Shown: piece after piece, positions 18,086-28,372 of the stretch
Numbering within the stretch: position 1 is the stretch's first letter
Layout of the letters: every line of letters starts with the position of its first letter
Origin: Psychromonas sp. SP041
Lineage (GTDB): Bacteria > Pseudomonadota > Gammaproteobacteria > Enterobacterales > Psychromonadaceae
Direction of reading: 5' to 3'
NCBI RefSeq assembly: GCF_000470315.2
Contig: NZ_CBRF02000004.1
Location: 107,230 to 171,229, forward strand
DNA length: 64,000 nucleotides
Translations under genes and position numbers: made by a program
Notes under the pieces: model-generated
Told to the model about the DNA's origin: nothing
The model's database searches: none
Seen by the model: only the letters and a program-made list of their open reading frames with translations

Positions 18086-21000
18086 ATGTCATCATTTATT
18101 GCTGTAGATACTCTACGTGAAGATTTTATAGAGTCTGACTTAGCGACGTTATGGTCTCTAATATCACCATTGTATATGGTGGATGAGTCATTTTGGTTAC
18201 AACAGCTATTACCATTAGCGACACCGTCAAAGGATGAGTTTAATTTAATTAATGATCATGCGGCTGATTTGATTAAACGTGTGCGTAAAGATAAGAATGC
18301 AGTGCATATGATTGATGCCTTATTGGTTGAATACAGTTTAGATACCAAAGAAGGTATTTTACTGATGTGTTTAGCGGAAGCATTAATGCGTGTGCCAGAT
18401 AAAGAAACGGCTGATGCACTTATTAAAGACAAGCTAAGTGTTGCTGATTGGAAGTCACATCTTAAAAAATCTGACTCGGTCTTTGTTAATGCGTCAACGT
18501 GGGGATTATTGTTAACAGGTAAAATTGTCAATATAGAGAAAACCACTAAAAAGAATGTGACTAGTGTGCTTGGTAACCTTGTTAATAAGTTGTCTGAGCC
18601 GGTGATTCGTCAAGCAATGAATCAAGCAATGAAAATAATGGGACATCAGTTTGTACTGGGTCGTAGTATTGAAGAGGCACAAAAGAATGGTCAGTCTTTT
18701 ATCGACCAAGGCAGCAGTTATTCATTTGATATGTTGGGTGAGTCAGCTCTGACAGCAAGTGATGCTAAAAAATACTTTAATGATTATATGACAGCCATTG
18801 AATCAGTAGGGCATAGATCGTTAAATCAAGCAGATCAAACCAACGCTGCGACTGTTTCTATTAAGCTTTCTGCATTACATCCTCGTTACGAAGTCGCTAA
18901 TAGAGAGCGAGTTATGACAGAGATGTTTGATACGGTGTTGTTACTCATTGAAAAAGCACGTGAATTAAAAGTAGGTTTAACCATTGATGCAGAAGAAGCA
19001 GATCGGTTAGAGTTGTCCTTGCATTTATTTGAAAAATTATATCGTCATCCTACAACACAAGGTTGGGGAAAGTTAGGCATTGTTATTCAAACATACAGTA
19101 AGCGCGCATTACCTGTATTGGCATGGTTAGCTGCTTTAGCAAAGGAACAGGGGGATGTGATCCCTTTACGTTTAGTGAAAGGCGCTTACTGGGATACTGA
19201 AATTAAATTATCTCAACAAAATGGTTTTGCAGACTATCCGGTGTATACACGTAAAGAAGCAACTGACGTTTCTTATCTTGCTTGTGCTCGTTTTCTATTA
19301 AGTGCACATATTGAAGGACTTATATACCCTCAATTTGCGACTCACAATGCTCACACCGTTGCTGCGATAACAACAATGGCACAACATCAGTCTTATGAGT
19401 TTCAACGCTTACATGGCATGGGAGACGCTTTATATTATCATGTGATGGAGATGTTCAAGAGTAATGTGCGTATCTATGCACCAGTAGGTAACCATAAAGA
19501 TCTTTTACCATACCTAGTAAGACGTTTATTAGAAAATGGTGCTAACAGTTCATTTGTGCATAGACTCGTTGACGCTAATTGTCCTATTGAAGAGTTAACA
19601 GAGCATCCAGTGGATACTTTGTTAAGACGTCCTACATTGCATAACAGTTTGATCGTTTTACCACCGTCTATTTTTACTGATAGAAAAAACTCACGTAGCG
19701 TTAATATTGATATTGAAAGTGAGCTAGCGCCGTTAGAAAAAGAAATTCAAGCTTTCGATGGACATTATTGGCAAGCAGGACCGATTGTCGATGGTGTAAT
19801 GCATACTGATGCGGCACATGATGCAACTTTACAGCGTTGTACTGCACCTTATGACCGCAGCATTGATGTGGGTTCAGTTTTGTTCTCAACGCCTGAGATG
19901 ATTGAAACAGCCTTAACAAGCGCACACAGTTATTATGAATATTGGAATAATACTGAAGTTGATCAACGTGCTCAATGTTTATATAACTTAGCTGACCTAC
20001 TTGAAGAGAATATGCCTGAATTGATTGCGTTATGTCATCAAGAAGCAGGTAAAACAATTCATGATTGTATTGATGAAGTGCGAGAAGCAGTAGACTTCTG
20101 TCGTTACTATGGTCAACAAGCTATTTACAGTCTTTCATTCAGTGAAGCAAATGTGAGCTTTGATAACATCATTCAAGAAGTTCGTCGTAAAGGTAAGGGC
20201 GTATTTGTTTGTATCAGCCCATGGAATTTTCCGTTAGCGATTTTCCTTGGCCAAATTAGTGCTGCGTTAGTCACTGGTAATACTGTGATTGCAAAACCTG
20301 CTGAACAAACGTCATTAATTGCAGCGCGCGCTGTATCATTAATGTTAGAAGCGGGGTTCCCAGAGCAAGCCATTCATTTGTTAACCGGTAATGGGGCTGA
20401 AATTGGCTCTGCTTTAACGTCTGATACACGTATTGCGGGTGTTGTATTTACAGGTTCAACAAATACTGCTCAAGCAATTAACCGTAATTTAGCTAAAAGA
20501 GACGCTTTACCTGCGACTTTTGTTGCTGAAACGGGCGGTCAAAATGCCATGATTGTTGATAGTACTGCATTACCAGAGCAAGTTGTTCGTGACGTTGTTC
20601 GTTCTGCGTTCGCATCAGCAGGTCAGCGTTGTTCTGCATTACGTGTGTTGTTTATTCAAGAAGACATTGCTGAACGTGTGATTGAATTAATCAAAGGCGC
20701 AATGAAAGAGTTATCAGTTGGTTTACCTTATTTACATAGTACGGATGTGGGGCCGGTTATTGATAAAGCGGCTAAAGACAAATTGACTGAACATATACAA
20801 AAGATGGCTAAACAAAATACGCTATTAGCACAGGTTGAACTCAACGATAGTTGTAGTAAAGGCGACTTTGTTCCACCAACGGCAATCGAAATAGATCATT
20901 TAGGGCAACTAACGGAAGAGCAGTTCGGTCCTATCTTGCATATTATTCGTTTTAAATCATCTGAATTAGAACAAGTAGTCGATCAAATTAATAATACTGG

Positions 21001-21265
21001 TTTTGGTTTAACCATGGGTATACACAGTCGTAATGAAACAACTTATACGCAAATTGCTAACTCAAGTCGTGTTGGAAACTGTTATATCAATCGTGACCAA
21101 GTTGGCGCGGTCGTTGGTGTACAACCATTTGGTGGGCAGGGGCTATCTGGCACAGGACCTAAAGCTGGTGGATCACGTTATATTCACCGCTTTACTAAGC
21201 AAGTATTAAATTCGGTTGTGATGGATACTGATAAAACAGATCCTATCAATTTTGAAACAGTATAA
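18086..21265 (+). CDS. putA: Bifunctional proline dehydrogenase / delta-1-pyrroline-5-carboxylate dehydrogenase
   Basis: Oxidises proline to glutamate in two steps: FAD-linked proline dehydrogenase (N-terminal TIM barrel, about 150-470, with IDAEEADRLELSL and RLVKGAYWD) and NAD-linked P5C dehydrogenase (about 560-1040). ALDH catalytic residues are visible: Glu in VAETGGQNAM and Cys in SAGQRCSALR. At about 1059 aa it lacks the N-terminal ribbon-helix-helix found in trifunctional PutA, so it cannot repress its own gene. Start at ATG 18086 with AGGAG 8 nt upstream; the longer TTG start at 18080 is less likely. The 11-bp gap to the next gene suggests an operon. Confidence 0.95.
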   Translation: MSSFIAVDTLREDFIESDLATLWSLISPLYMVDESFWLQQLLPLATPSKDEFNLINDHAADLIKRVRKDKNAVHMIDALLVEYSLDTKEGILLMCLAEALMRVPDKETADALIKDKLSVADWKSHLKKSDSVFVNASTWGLLLTGKIVNIEKTTKKNVTSVLGNLVNKLSEPVIRQAMNQAMKIMGHQFVLGRSIEEAQKNGQSFIDQGSSYSFDMLGESALTASDAKKYFNDYMTAIESVGHRSLNQADQTNAATVSIKLSALHPRYEVANRERVMTEMFDTVLLLIEKARELKVGLTIDAEEADRLELSLHLFEKLYRHPTTQGWGKLGIVIQTYSKRALPVLAWLAALAKEQGDVIPLRLVKGAYWDTEIKLSQQNGFADYPVYTRKEATDVSYLACARFLLSAHIEGLIYPQFATHNAHTVAAITTMAQHQSYEFQRLHGMGDALYYHVMEMFKSNVRIYAPVGNHKDLLPYLVRRLLENGANSSFVHRLVDANCPIEELTEHPVDTLLRRPTLHNSLIVLPPSIFTDRKNSRSVNIDIESELAPLEKEIQAFDGHYWQAGPIVDGVMHTDAAHDATLQRCTAPYDRSIDVGSVLFSTPEMIETALTSAHSYYEYWNNTEVDQRAQCLYNLADLLEENMPELIALCHQEAGKTIHDCIDEVREAVDFCRYYGQQAIYSLSFSEANVSFDNIIQEVRRKGKGVFVCISPWNFPLAIFLGQISAALVTGNTVIAKPAEQTSLIAARAVSLMLEAGFPEQAIHLLTGNGAEIGSALTSDTRIAGVVFTGSTNTAQAINRNLAKRDALPATFVAETGGQNAMIVDSTALPEQVVRDVVRSAFASAGQRCSALRVLFIQEDIAERVIELIKGAMKELSVGLPYLHSTDVGPVIDKAAKDKLTEHIQKMAKQNTLLAQVELNDSCSKGDFVPPTAIEIDHLGQLTEEQFGPILHIIRFKSSELEQVVDQINNTGFGLTMGIHSRNETTYTQIANSSRVGNCYINRDQVGAVVGVQPFGGQGLSGTGPKAGGSRYIHRFTKQVLNSVVMDTDKTDPINFETV

Positions 21266-21276
21266 AGGAGTTAATC

Positions 21277-22011
21277 ATGTCTAAATCAATTCAAGATTCA
21301 AATGACCAACAATCAACATCAGTCATTAAGAAAGCAACATCAGCATGGTTAACTTGGAATGCGATTGAGATTGAACAACGTATTACATTAATCAGCCAAT
21401 GGAGCGAACTATTAAAGTTGCAACACAGTTTAGGGCTATTGCCGGGGCAAATGGTTGATTTCCATAGTTTACATGCTGTACCGCTTATCTCTTCAGGAGA
21501 AGAGATGCCAGGTCCGACAGGGGAAAGCAATGTATTAAGTACTTCTGGACGTGGTCCTTTTGTGATCATGGCTGAGCAAGACGCACCTATCGAAGCATTT
21601 ATTGCGTTGGTAAGTTGTGCGCTTGTGGCAGGCAACAGTGTGGTAATGGCTGCACTACCTGAACATGAAGATATAATCAGTACGCTTGAGCAAGTTTGTA
21701 CTTTTTCTGATATTGAAATGCCAATTGTTACTGTAAAAGATAATAGTGAACTTGAAAAGGTTATTATTAATCCGTCTATTGCTGGTGTCGGTTACGTAGG
21801 CAGTGAAGCAGAAGCTATTCGTTTAAATCGAGTGTTAGCAGAGCGTGATGGACAAATTGCATTATTAATTGTGGAAACGGATTTGGAGGGGTTAGAAATG
21901 GTACGAGACCAAAGTTTAGTCTTACGTTTTATTACCGAAAAAACCTTAACAACCAATGTCACTGCGGTCGGAGGAAACGCCACCTTATTAGCATTAGGCT
22001 GTGGTGAGTAA
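21277..22011 (+). CDS. Short ALDH-like protein (non-catalytic P5C dehydrogenase paralogue) downstream of putA
   Basis: 244 residues, 11 bp after putA with GGAG before the ATG. The sequence follows the N-terminal and NAD-binding part of an aldehyde dehydrogenase: AWLTWNAIEIEQRITLISQWSELL, then GPFVIMAEQDAPIEAFIALVSCALVAGNSVVMAA (cofactor fold) and GVGYVGSEAEAIRLNRVLAERDGQIALLIVET, where active enzymes have VFTGST and the catalytic Glu region. It ends before the catalytic Cys domain, so it cannot be a complete dehydrogenase. Similar short genes follow putA in Vibrio genomes as I recall, suggesting a conserved accessory role such as stabilising PutA, rather than a broken fragment. Confidence 0.65.
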   Translation: MSKSIQDSNDQQSTSVIKKATSAWLTWNAIEIEQRITLISQWSELLKLQHSLGLLPGQMVDFHSLHAVPLISSGEEMPGPTGESNVLSTSGRGPFVIMAEQDAPIEAFIALVSCALVAGNSVVMAALPEHEDIISTLEQVCTFSDIEMPIVTVKDNSELEKVIINPSIAGVGYVGSEAEAIRLNRVLAERDGQIALLIVETDLEGLEMVRDQSLVLRFITEKTLTTNVTAVGGNATLLALGCGE

Positions 22012-22103
22012 GAGTCGATATCATTCATTACTCGTTATATTGTCGAAAGCTTTAGCAATAAGGCTTTCGTAATGAAATGTTGCAAATAAAGTACTAGTAA
22101 TAA

Positions 22104-22132
22104 AAAAGCCACGTTATTAAAACGTGGCTTTT
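22104..22132. terminator. Bidirectional terminator between the putA operon and the yebC-family gene
   Basis: Inverted repeat AAAAGCCACGTT (22104-22115) and AACGTGGCTTTT (22121-22132), loop ATTAA, with A-rich and T-rich flanks on either side. A second hairpin CGAAAGC/GCTTTCG lies at 22044-22069, closer to the operon end. Confidence 0.75.
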
Positions 22133-22227
22133 AGTTATTTTAGACACTATCAACACTATCAACATTATTAACGCTATTTAGCACTCATCATTGATAGTCA
22201 TTAATAATGGATAATCAGTCGATAAAT

Positions 22228-22950
22228 CTACTCAGGTATAATCCCATTATGATATACATTTTGTACATCATCGCATTCGTCTAACATTTCTAAGAATTTT
22301 TCAAACTTCTCAACATGTTCTTCAGTGACTTCAGTATCAGATTGTGGCACATAAGTGATTTCTTCAACTTCAAGCTCTGTCTCTGGGTAAATAGCATGCA
22401 ATGCTACTTTTGCATTGTTAAATTCAGTGTGAGGGCAGAATACAGATATTTTACCGTCTTCAGCGACTACATCTACCACATCAACATCAGCCATCATTAA
22501 TTCTTCAAGCACAGCTTCGTCATCTTCACCATCAAATACAAATACAGCTTGATGTTCGAACATGTGAGCAACGGTGCCTGGAGAGCCTATTTTTGCACCT
22601 GTTTTATTGAAACAGTTACGAACATCAGTCCAAGTACGGTTACCATTATCAGTTAAACAGTCAACAATGACAGAGCAACCACCAGGTCCAAAACCTTCGT
22701 AGCTTGCACGTACATAATCTTCTCCACCGCCACCTTTTGCTTTATCAATCGCTCGGTCAATAACATGTGCAGGTACTTGATCTTTTTTAGCTTTATCAAT
22801 TAATCGACGAAGTGTTAGGTTACCGTCTGGATCAAATCCACCATTTTTTGCACAAACATATATTTCTTTACCGTATTTTGAGTAAACTTTAGTTTTAGCG
22901 CCAGCCGTTTTTGCCATGTCTAATTTTTTGTTTTGATATGCTCTTCCCAT
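22228..22950 (-). CDS. YebC/PmpR family protein, YeeN subgroup
   Basis: 240 residues with the family core [13 protein letters not shown] ([25 protein letters not shown]) and [10 protein letters not shown]. The N-terminus [31 protein letters not shown] and the spacing are those of the E. coli YeeN paralogue rather than the ruvC-linked YebC, and there is no ruv operon here. The family has long been annotated as transcription regulators. More recent work on YebC-type proteins points to a translation role at difficult motifs such as polyproline; which applies here is unknown. The acidic C-terminus ([11 protein letters not shown]) is typical. Confidence 0.9.
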   Translation of the reverse strand: MGRAYQNKKLDMAKTAGAKTKVYSKYGKEIYVCAKNGGFDPDGNLTLRRLIDKAKKDQVPAHVIDRAIDKAKGGGGEDYVRASYEGFGPGGCSVIVDCLTDNGNRTWTDVRNCFNKTGAKIGSPGTVAHMFEHQAVFVFDGEDDEAVLEELMMADVDVVDVVAEDGKISVFCPHTEFNNAKVALHAIYPETELEVEEITYVPQSDTEVTEEHVEKFEKFLEMLDECDDVQNVYHNGIIPE

Positions 22951-23143
22951 CTGAATGCTCTCTTGTGTTAAATGGATTGTCTGGAAAAAATAATGGTCAG
23001 AATTTTAGCCTGTAATGACTTCTGGTACCAGAGCCTGTCAGTGATTTTAACGATTAAGTTGATATATTTTTACTTCAGGCAATGAATTAACTGAATTTTT
23101 ACAGCTAATCCATCTAACTAAATAGGTGTGTCGTCATTATTTA

Positions 23144-24817
23144 TTATGTTGGGTGGGATATTTGTAATTGATGATTAATAATTGAAACGGTACTTGGACC
23201 ATATTCTTGGGTACTTGACCAATCTTGGCTATCAACATTAACAATGGTATCACTGTATAGCTTTTTAGTTGCTGACAAATAAGTACTTTGATAAGACTGT
23301 TCTAATTTAACTTTGGTGGTCGCTAGTTTTTTTTGTACTTGATCACTTCTGTCACGATATTGTTGCTTTTCAAGGAATATTTGTTTTTTAGTTTTTTTAC
23401 GAGATGCGATATCAGGTATTGAATCTGCTTTACTTTCTGCTTTTTTGAATTGATTTATCATTTTATCAAATAGCTGAATTTCTTTGATACATTTGTTTTT
23501 TATAAGCTCTAATTGTTTAGCTTCACTGATTAAATTGATGGTTGTTTTAGTGCTGCCTGAAGTGCCTACCGTTACCGTAGTAACAGACTGATGACTTTCT
23601 GTCGTTCCACCAATTATAGCTCCTTGACTCAATGATTTATTATGTACTTCTATCTTGCCTTTACATTCGGTTTTACAATGAATTAACTGACTACTTAAAC
23701 TTATATTTTTGGCTACGCTCAAGCTTGCATACTGTGCAATTGTGCCTATTAAATTCCCACCACACTTTATTTCACAGCTAAAATGTTCATCTGATTTTTT
23801 GTGACGTCCAATGATTGGCATCTCCACTGTTAAATCCCCACCGCAAGTCACGTCAGCGGATTCAATTAATCCCAATACTGTGATATCGCCACTGGCTTTG
23901 ACTTTCATATTTTCATGGATATCAGCTGTGATAACCACTGTACCGTCATAAATAACATTCCCAGATCTATTATCTACATTCTCTATTAACAGAACATCGT
24001 CAATTTTTATAAAGCCATCTTTATCAATTGGAATACCGTAACTAGTTGAAATTAATTGTAATGGATCATTTGGGTTAACTTTTACATTTTGATTAATGAT
24101 AAAAGGGTAATCGATTGCTTTTTTTTGTTCAATGATTTCTGCAGTGACGGTTTTGCCTGGTTTACCTACAAACATCGGTATTTTTTTCATTAGGACCGTA
24201 TTTGCTTTTACTGTTATTGATTGCCCTAAATCATGCATATCAACCTTGCCATTTTCCAGTAATTTAGGGGTTGGTTTACGGTGGCTCTCTGTACTGACAA
24301 GTTTTTCAAATCGGGCATTAATACCGTCAATAGGAGGTCTCCCATTGGCGATATTTATTTTATACACTTTTCCAGGCTTGGCATCTTTACAAATGTTTAA
24401 TAAACCAAATACATTCTTTGTTAATAAACCAAATTTCAAACCTAATTGATCACATTTATTTTTTATGTCATTTAAGGTGATTGAAGCACCACCATGTGCT
24501 GTTGTTATCGTAGCTGAGGCGCTTAAAGCATCATCGGATATAACAATATCTAACAGCGCATCCTGTTTATCAGCGATAACAATAGGGGCAAAGGTAACTG
24601 CTTCATCCTCTGTTACATCATGTAAAGAGGCTAATGCAGTGACCGCGCTTTCGATTCCGTCGAGGTTCAATTTAAATGATGGTAAAGAGGGAGTATTTAA
24701 TAAATTAATAATATCATCTGCGCTGATTTCAGTATAAATAGGCGTTATTTTTAATAATAGCTGTGAGCTATCAGGGCTTAACACAATTTGTTGAATTGAC
24801 AGGCTAGATTGATTCAT
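23144..24817 (-). CDS. DUF342 / FapA family protein
   Basis: 557 residues. The order is an N-terminal domain, the DUF342 core (about 170-400) with repeated glycine-rich right-handed beta-helix turns (for example GDITVLGLIESADVTCGGDLTV), and a C-terminal coiled coil (about 430-520). Called flagellar assembly protein A in Vibrio, where it affects FlhF polar localisation. No flagellar gene is nearby, so that role cannot be assumed. No signal peptide; cytoplasmic. Single-gene unit between yebC-like and selO. Confidence 0.8.
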   Translation of the reverse strand: MNQSSLSIQQIVLSPDSSQLLLKITPIYTEISADDIINLLNTPSLPSFKLNLDGIESAVTALASLHDVTEDEAVTFAPIVIADKQDALLDIVISDDALSASATITTAHGGASITLNDIKNKCDQLGLKFGLLTKNVFGLLNICKDAKPGKVYKINIANGRPPIDGINARFEKLVSTESHRKPTPKLLENGKVDMHDLGQSITVKANTVLMKKIPMFVGKPGKTVTAEIIEQKKAIDYPFIINQNVKVNPNDPLQLISTSYGIPIDKDGFIKIDDVLLIENVDNRSGNVIYDGTVVITADIHENMKVKASGDITVLGLIESADVTCGGDLTVEMPIIGRHKKSDEHFSCEIKCGGNLIGTIAQYASLSVAKNISLSSQLIHCKTECKGKIEVHNKSLSQGAIIGGTTESHQSVTTVTVGTSGSTKTTINLISEAKQLELIKNKCIKEIQLFDKMINQFKKAESKADSIPDIASRKKTKKQIFLEKQQYRDRSDQVQKKLATTKVKLEQSYQSTYLSATKKLYSDTIVNVDSQDWSSTQEYGPSTVSIINHQLQISHPT

Positions 24818-24959
24818 AAATACCTATTTAGTAGTGTTCTTGTGATTATAATAAACTAATTACTAAGAGTTCATCTTATAATTTCTCTATTTAAAGTCAA
24901 TTAGATGTCACAATATGAGCTTGTTCACAAGATTATGACTCACAAGTACAATAATCAAC

Positions 24960-26594
24960 CTATGAACTACACGATAGTGCAGAACACCCAAACTTATTCG
25001 TTGCCCAATCAGGACGCTTCATTTCAAATTGTTTATATTGCGCTTGTTGTTGATAAGGCGTTTTTAATAATTCAGACAATATTGACACTCTCGAATAATC
25101 GCCTTTTTCAGCTAACTCAATGGCCTCTTGAACTTGGAAATTACGTAAAATATAACAAGGGTTAACCTTATCCATATTTACTTTACGATCTTCATCGCTT
25201 ATTGGTGTTAATAACAATCTTGATTGGTACTTAGTTAACCATTCAATGAGTATAGACAAATAATCTTCAGTTACTTCTTCCATATTATAAAAACATTCAG
25301 AAAAATGACTGGTTAACAGTTCCAAGTGGTGAAGATCAACGGTGCTACTTAAGTTAGCAAGGAGTCTATAAAATAAAGTCATATCGGTATTCACTCGAGA
25401 TAATAACTGCTCTAACTCTTTACTTAGCAATAGGTCTGATTCAATTAAAGCTTCGTTTTCTTGGCTTTGTTCAACTTTAATACCCAGTTTATTACGCATC
25501 ATACCTAACCATTTACCTTGATAGGTTCGGTTATAACTGGTGATTATATTCTGCAGTGGCTCAGCTTCATCGATTAATGGATAAATAGCGTTGGCAAGTT
25601 GAAATAAGTTCCACTGACCAATATAAGCTTGTTGCCCAAAGCGATAACGTTTTTCACCTGCATCAGAGGTATTTGGTGTCCAATCAAGGTCAAAGTTATC
25701 AATCCAACCATAAGGTCCAAAGTCAATTGTTTCGCCAATCAATGACATGTTATCGGTATTAAGCACACCATGCACAAAACCAACGCGCATCCATTCTACA
25801 ATTAAGTGTGCAGTACGTTCACAAACTTCAGTAAACCACTTTAAATAAACTGGCTTATCGATCACGCCTGATTCCGGCACTAATGCTGGGTAATCATTGG
25901 TAATACTGTATTCAAGTGTTTGTTTTAATAAATCTAAATCACCGCGAGAAGCGGGTAATTGAATTGAACCAAAACGTAAAAATGAAGGAGAGACTCGAGA
26001 GACAATTGCACACGGCTCATAAGCGGCTCTACCGTCATAGAGTTTATCTCTAATAACTTCTTCACCGGTTAGTGTTAAGGTTAATGCGCGTGTTGTAGGG
26101 ATGCCTAAATGATACATAGCTTCAGAACATAAATATTCACGGATAGAAGAACGTAAAACTGCCATGCCGTCAGCTCTGCGTGAATAGGGCGTTTGGCCAG
26201 CTCCTTTTAATTGTAAAGTGACATATTCGTTTCTGTCTTTATGCTCTTTAACTAAATATTGGCCTAAGTTAATTGCTCGCCCATCACCTAACTGTCCTGC
26301 CCATTGACCAAATTGATGCCCCCCATAATTCATTGCATAGGGTTGCAAGTTAGCTCCAAGGTTATTACCACTGATTAAATCAGCAAAGTCAGTCGAAGTT
26401 AATGCTGCTTCAGAAAAGCCTAACTTTTTAGCGAGTTCATTGTTACAACAAATGATCTTAGAATATTTTGTTGGCGTTGGTGTCACGAATGAGTAGGCAG
26501 CATGTTCAACACTACGAGATGTATTGGTTAAATTTGAATCTGCGGGCAGTGAAGAAACAAATAGCGGAGCTAATGTTGGTAGTAAATGACTCAT
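24960..26594 (-). CDS. selO: Protein adenylyltransferase SelO (YdiU)
   Basis: 544-residue pseudokinase-fold enzyme that transfers AMP from ATP to Ser/Thr/Tyr of target proteins and affects redox homeostasis. Signatures are MNYGGHQFGQWAGQLGDGRAI (residues about 87-107), the QLKGAGQTPYSRRADGMAVLRSS segment, and NTDNMSLIGETIDFGPYGW, which holds the metal/catalytic Asn-Asp residues. The C-terminal Cys (SALSCSS), involved in a regulatory disulfide in E. coli YdiU, is present. Length is slightly above the bacterial norm (478 aa in E. coli) because of N-terminal and helical insertions. Monocistronic. Confidence 0.93.
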   Translation of the reverse strand: MSHLLPTLAPLFVSSLPADSNLTNTSRSVEHAAYSFVTPTPTKYSKIICCNNELAKKLGFSEAALTSTDFADLISGNNLGANLQPYAMNYGGHQFGQWAGQLGDGRAINLGQYLVKEHKDRNEYVTLQLKGAGQTPYSRRADGMAVLRSSIREYLCSEAMYHLGIPTTRALTLTLTGEEVIRDKLYDGRAAYEPCAIVSRVSPSFLRFGSIQLPASRGDLDLLKQTLEYSITNDYPALVPESGVIDKPVYLKWFTEVCERTAHLIVEWMRVGFVHGVLNTDNMSLIGETIDFGPYGWIDNFDLDWTPNTSDAGEKRYRFGQQAYIGQWNLFQLANAIYPLIDEAEPLQNIITSYNRTYQGKWLGMMRNKLGIKVEQSQENEALIESDLLLSKELEQLLSRVNTDMTLFYRLLANLSSTVDLHHLELLTSHFSECFYNMEEVTEDYLSILIEWLTKYQSRLLLTPISDEDRKVNMDKVNPCYILRNFQVQEAIELAEKGDYSRVSILSELLKTPYQQQAQYKQFEMKRPDWATNKFGCSALSCSS

Positions 26595-26729
26595 TGATTT
26601 TCCTAACGATAACGGTGGGAATAGGGGGCGGCTTAATAACAGCTATTGCTACATAGAATAGATTAATACAATCTTTAAATAGAATAGCTGTTAACGACGA
26701 TATAGTTAATCGAGCATGGGTGGTATTAA

Positions 26730-27080
26730 CTATTTAACAGCAGCAATAACCGAAATTTCAACTAATAACACATCTCTTGCCATACTTGCTTCTACACATG
26801 CACGAGCAGGGGCAAAGCCTTCAGGAACCCACGCGTCCCAAACTTCATTCATGCCTGCAAAATGCAACGCCATATCTTTAACGTAAACCGTCGCTGATAA
26901 CATATGCTCACGTGAACTACCTGATTCAATTAATAGTTCATCTACTTTGTCTAACATAGTCTGGGTTTGTTCTTTAATGTCTTTAGTGGCATCAGCACAA
27001 ACTTGACCACATAAATAAACAGTTCCATTATGCTTAACTACTCGGCTCATACGTTGTTTGGTTTGTTGACGTTCAATCAT
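26730..27080 (-). CDS. RidA/YjgF-YER057c-UK114 family protein (YoaB-like)
   Basis: About 116 residues. RidA proteins deaminate reactive enamine/imine intermediates of PLP enzymes. The conserved Arg of the active site lies in APARACVEA near the C-terminus. The segment [22 protein letters not shown] matches the YoaB branch more than classical RidA, so the substrate may differ. I prefer ATG 27080, which has GAGAG 5 nt upstream; an in-frame GTG lies two codons earlier. Confidence 0.85.
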   Translation of the reverse strand: MIERQQTKQRMSRVVKHNGTVYLCGQVCADATKDIKEQTQTMLDKVDELLIESGSSREHMLSATVYVKDMALHFAGMNEVWDAWVPEGFAPARACVEASMARDVLLVEISVIAAVK

Positions 27081-27332
27081 TTTCACTCTCTATCGTTAAT
27101 ATTTTAAAAGGTTAAATAATTGTAACGTCTCAGTGTGAAAAGGCGAGCAATTTAACTTATCAATGCTAGATTTTCATAAGTCGGTTGATTGAATCACTTC
27201 CATTCAATCATTAGCATGACAGATTTTGTATTGAGCACTTTTTTAAATAGTGAAACTAAATAGGGTGTACATTGCTAAAATAATATTACAATCTCGCCAT
27301 CTCTCTTAAGATCAAGCAAGGAAACCCTTTTT

Positions 27333-27869
27333 ATGAAACTGAAGGAACATGTCTACTTAATGGCAGACTATAACCAGTGGATGAATCAAAAAATATACGA
27401 AGCAGTGAATACAATGACACCAGAAAAATATCACGAAGATAAAGGCGCGTATTTTGGTTCTGTTTTTGCCTCGTTAAATCATATTTGTGTCGCTGATACC
27501 TTATGGTTAAAACGATGCTCAGTTGTTTTACAAACATATGACGCTTATGCGCCTATTGCCGCATTACCAATGCCTGAGTCACTGGATGTGTTTCTCGCCA
27601 ATAATTTTAATGACCTTAAAGATCGTCGCGTATTGTTAGATGAAGCATTACTCGAATTAACAAGTTTATTAACCGATGAAGCATTGTTACAGCCAATTAA
27701 TTACCAAAATAGTAAAGGTGTTACCGCTAATAAGACGCTTTTTAATCTGTTGATGCACTTGTTTAACCACCAAACACATCATAGAGGTCAAATCACCACG
27801 CTTCTTAGTCAATCAGGTATTGATATTGGTATTACAGATTTAGTGTTTATACAGCCAAATGTGAATTAA
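27333..27869 (+). CDS. DinB-family four-helix metal-binding protein
   Basis: 178 residues. The fold and the metal ligands His50 (SLNHI), His146 and His150 (MHLFNHQTHHRGQ) match the DinB/YfiT-like family, which includes thiol-dependent transferases and many proteins of unknown function. It has no relation to DNA polymerase IV despite the name. Good AAGGAA Shine-Dalgarno. Followed by a weak hairpin (GCCTCT 27885-27890, AGAGGC 27906-27911). It is the last ordinary chromosomal gene before the cassette array. Confidence 0.8.
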   Translation: MKLKEHVYLMADYNQWMNQKIYEAVNTMTPEKYHEDKGAYFGSVFASLNHICVADTLWLKRCSVVLQTYDAYAPIAALPMPESLDVFLANNFNDLKDRRVLLDEALLELTSLLTDEALLQPINYQNSKGVTANKTLFNLLMHLFNHQTHHRGQITTLLSQSGIDIGITDLVFIQPNVN

Positions 27870-28350
27870 ATTTATAAAACCACCGCCTCTTTTAAGCTGT
27901 TTTTGAGAGGCTTTCGATACAGAGACTTAAGTCGGAAAGGGCACAAAGCAATTTAGTGATTTCACTTATCACTTTAATTCAAGAGATGTTATTCATTATT
28001 AAAGTCAATATAAGGTTATTATGCAACTTGAATCTGCCCAATATAAAGAAGTCCTAATAGATTTTTAAGCATAGAGTTGAACTCGTATACTTTTCGCTAC
28101 AGCGTTTAAAAATGGAGACATCATTTATTCCTCTCCTTTAATTCTTTAACTGTTTTTATATACAATTTTGTTGGTATTCCATGTTTCTGTTGTTAATACG
28201 GACTTTTCCATCTATCCACATGACAGTAATTTGATTAAAAATATTAATTGTTTGATTTTATGCACGATAAACGCATTTGCATGTTAATTTTAACAAATTA
28301 AACTATTCCGATTTCCACCTGAAATATGGAATTTTTCGGTTTGATAAACT
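27870..28350. other. Intergenic region at the left boundary of the cassette array
   Basis: No complete gene. A short frame at 28021-28068 (MQLESAQYKEVLIDF then stop) may be a gene remnant. Close to the right end, CCGATTTCCA and TGGAATTTTTCGG (about 28309-28340) form an imperfect hairpin before the first G^TTATAAGC core at 28351. This is where an integron-type attI or a degenerate attC would be expected. No integrase gene is present on either strand here, so the attachment-site reading is a hypothesis. Confidence 0.3.
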
Positions 28351-28372
28351 GTTATAAGCAAAGGATAGCATT

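Noticed and set aside
19701..20057. Minus-strand frames inside putA (also 18256-18546, 18512-18709, 20173-20373)
   Set aside because: Shadows of putA, whose protein is well conserved across the whole length.
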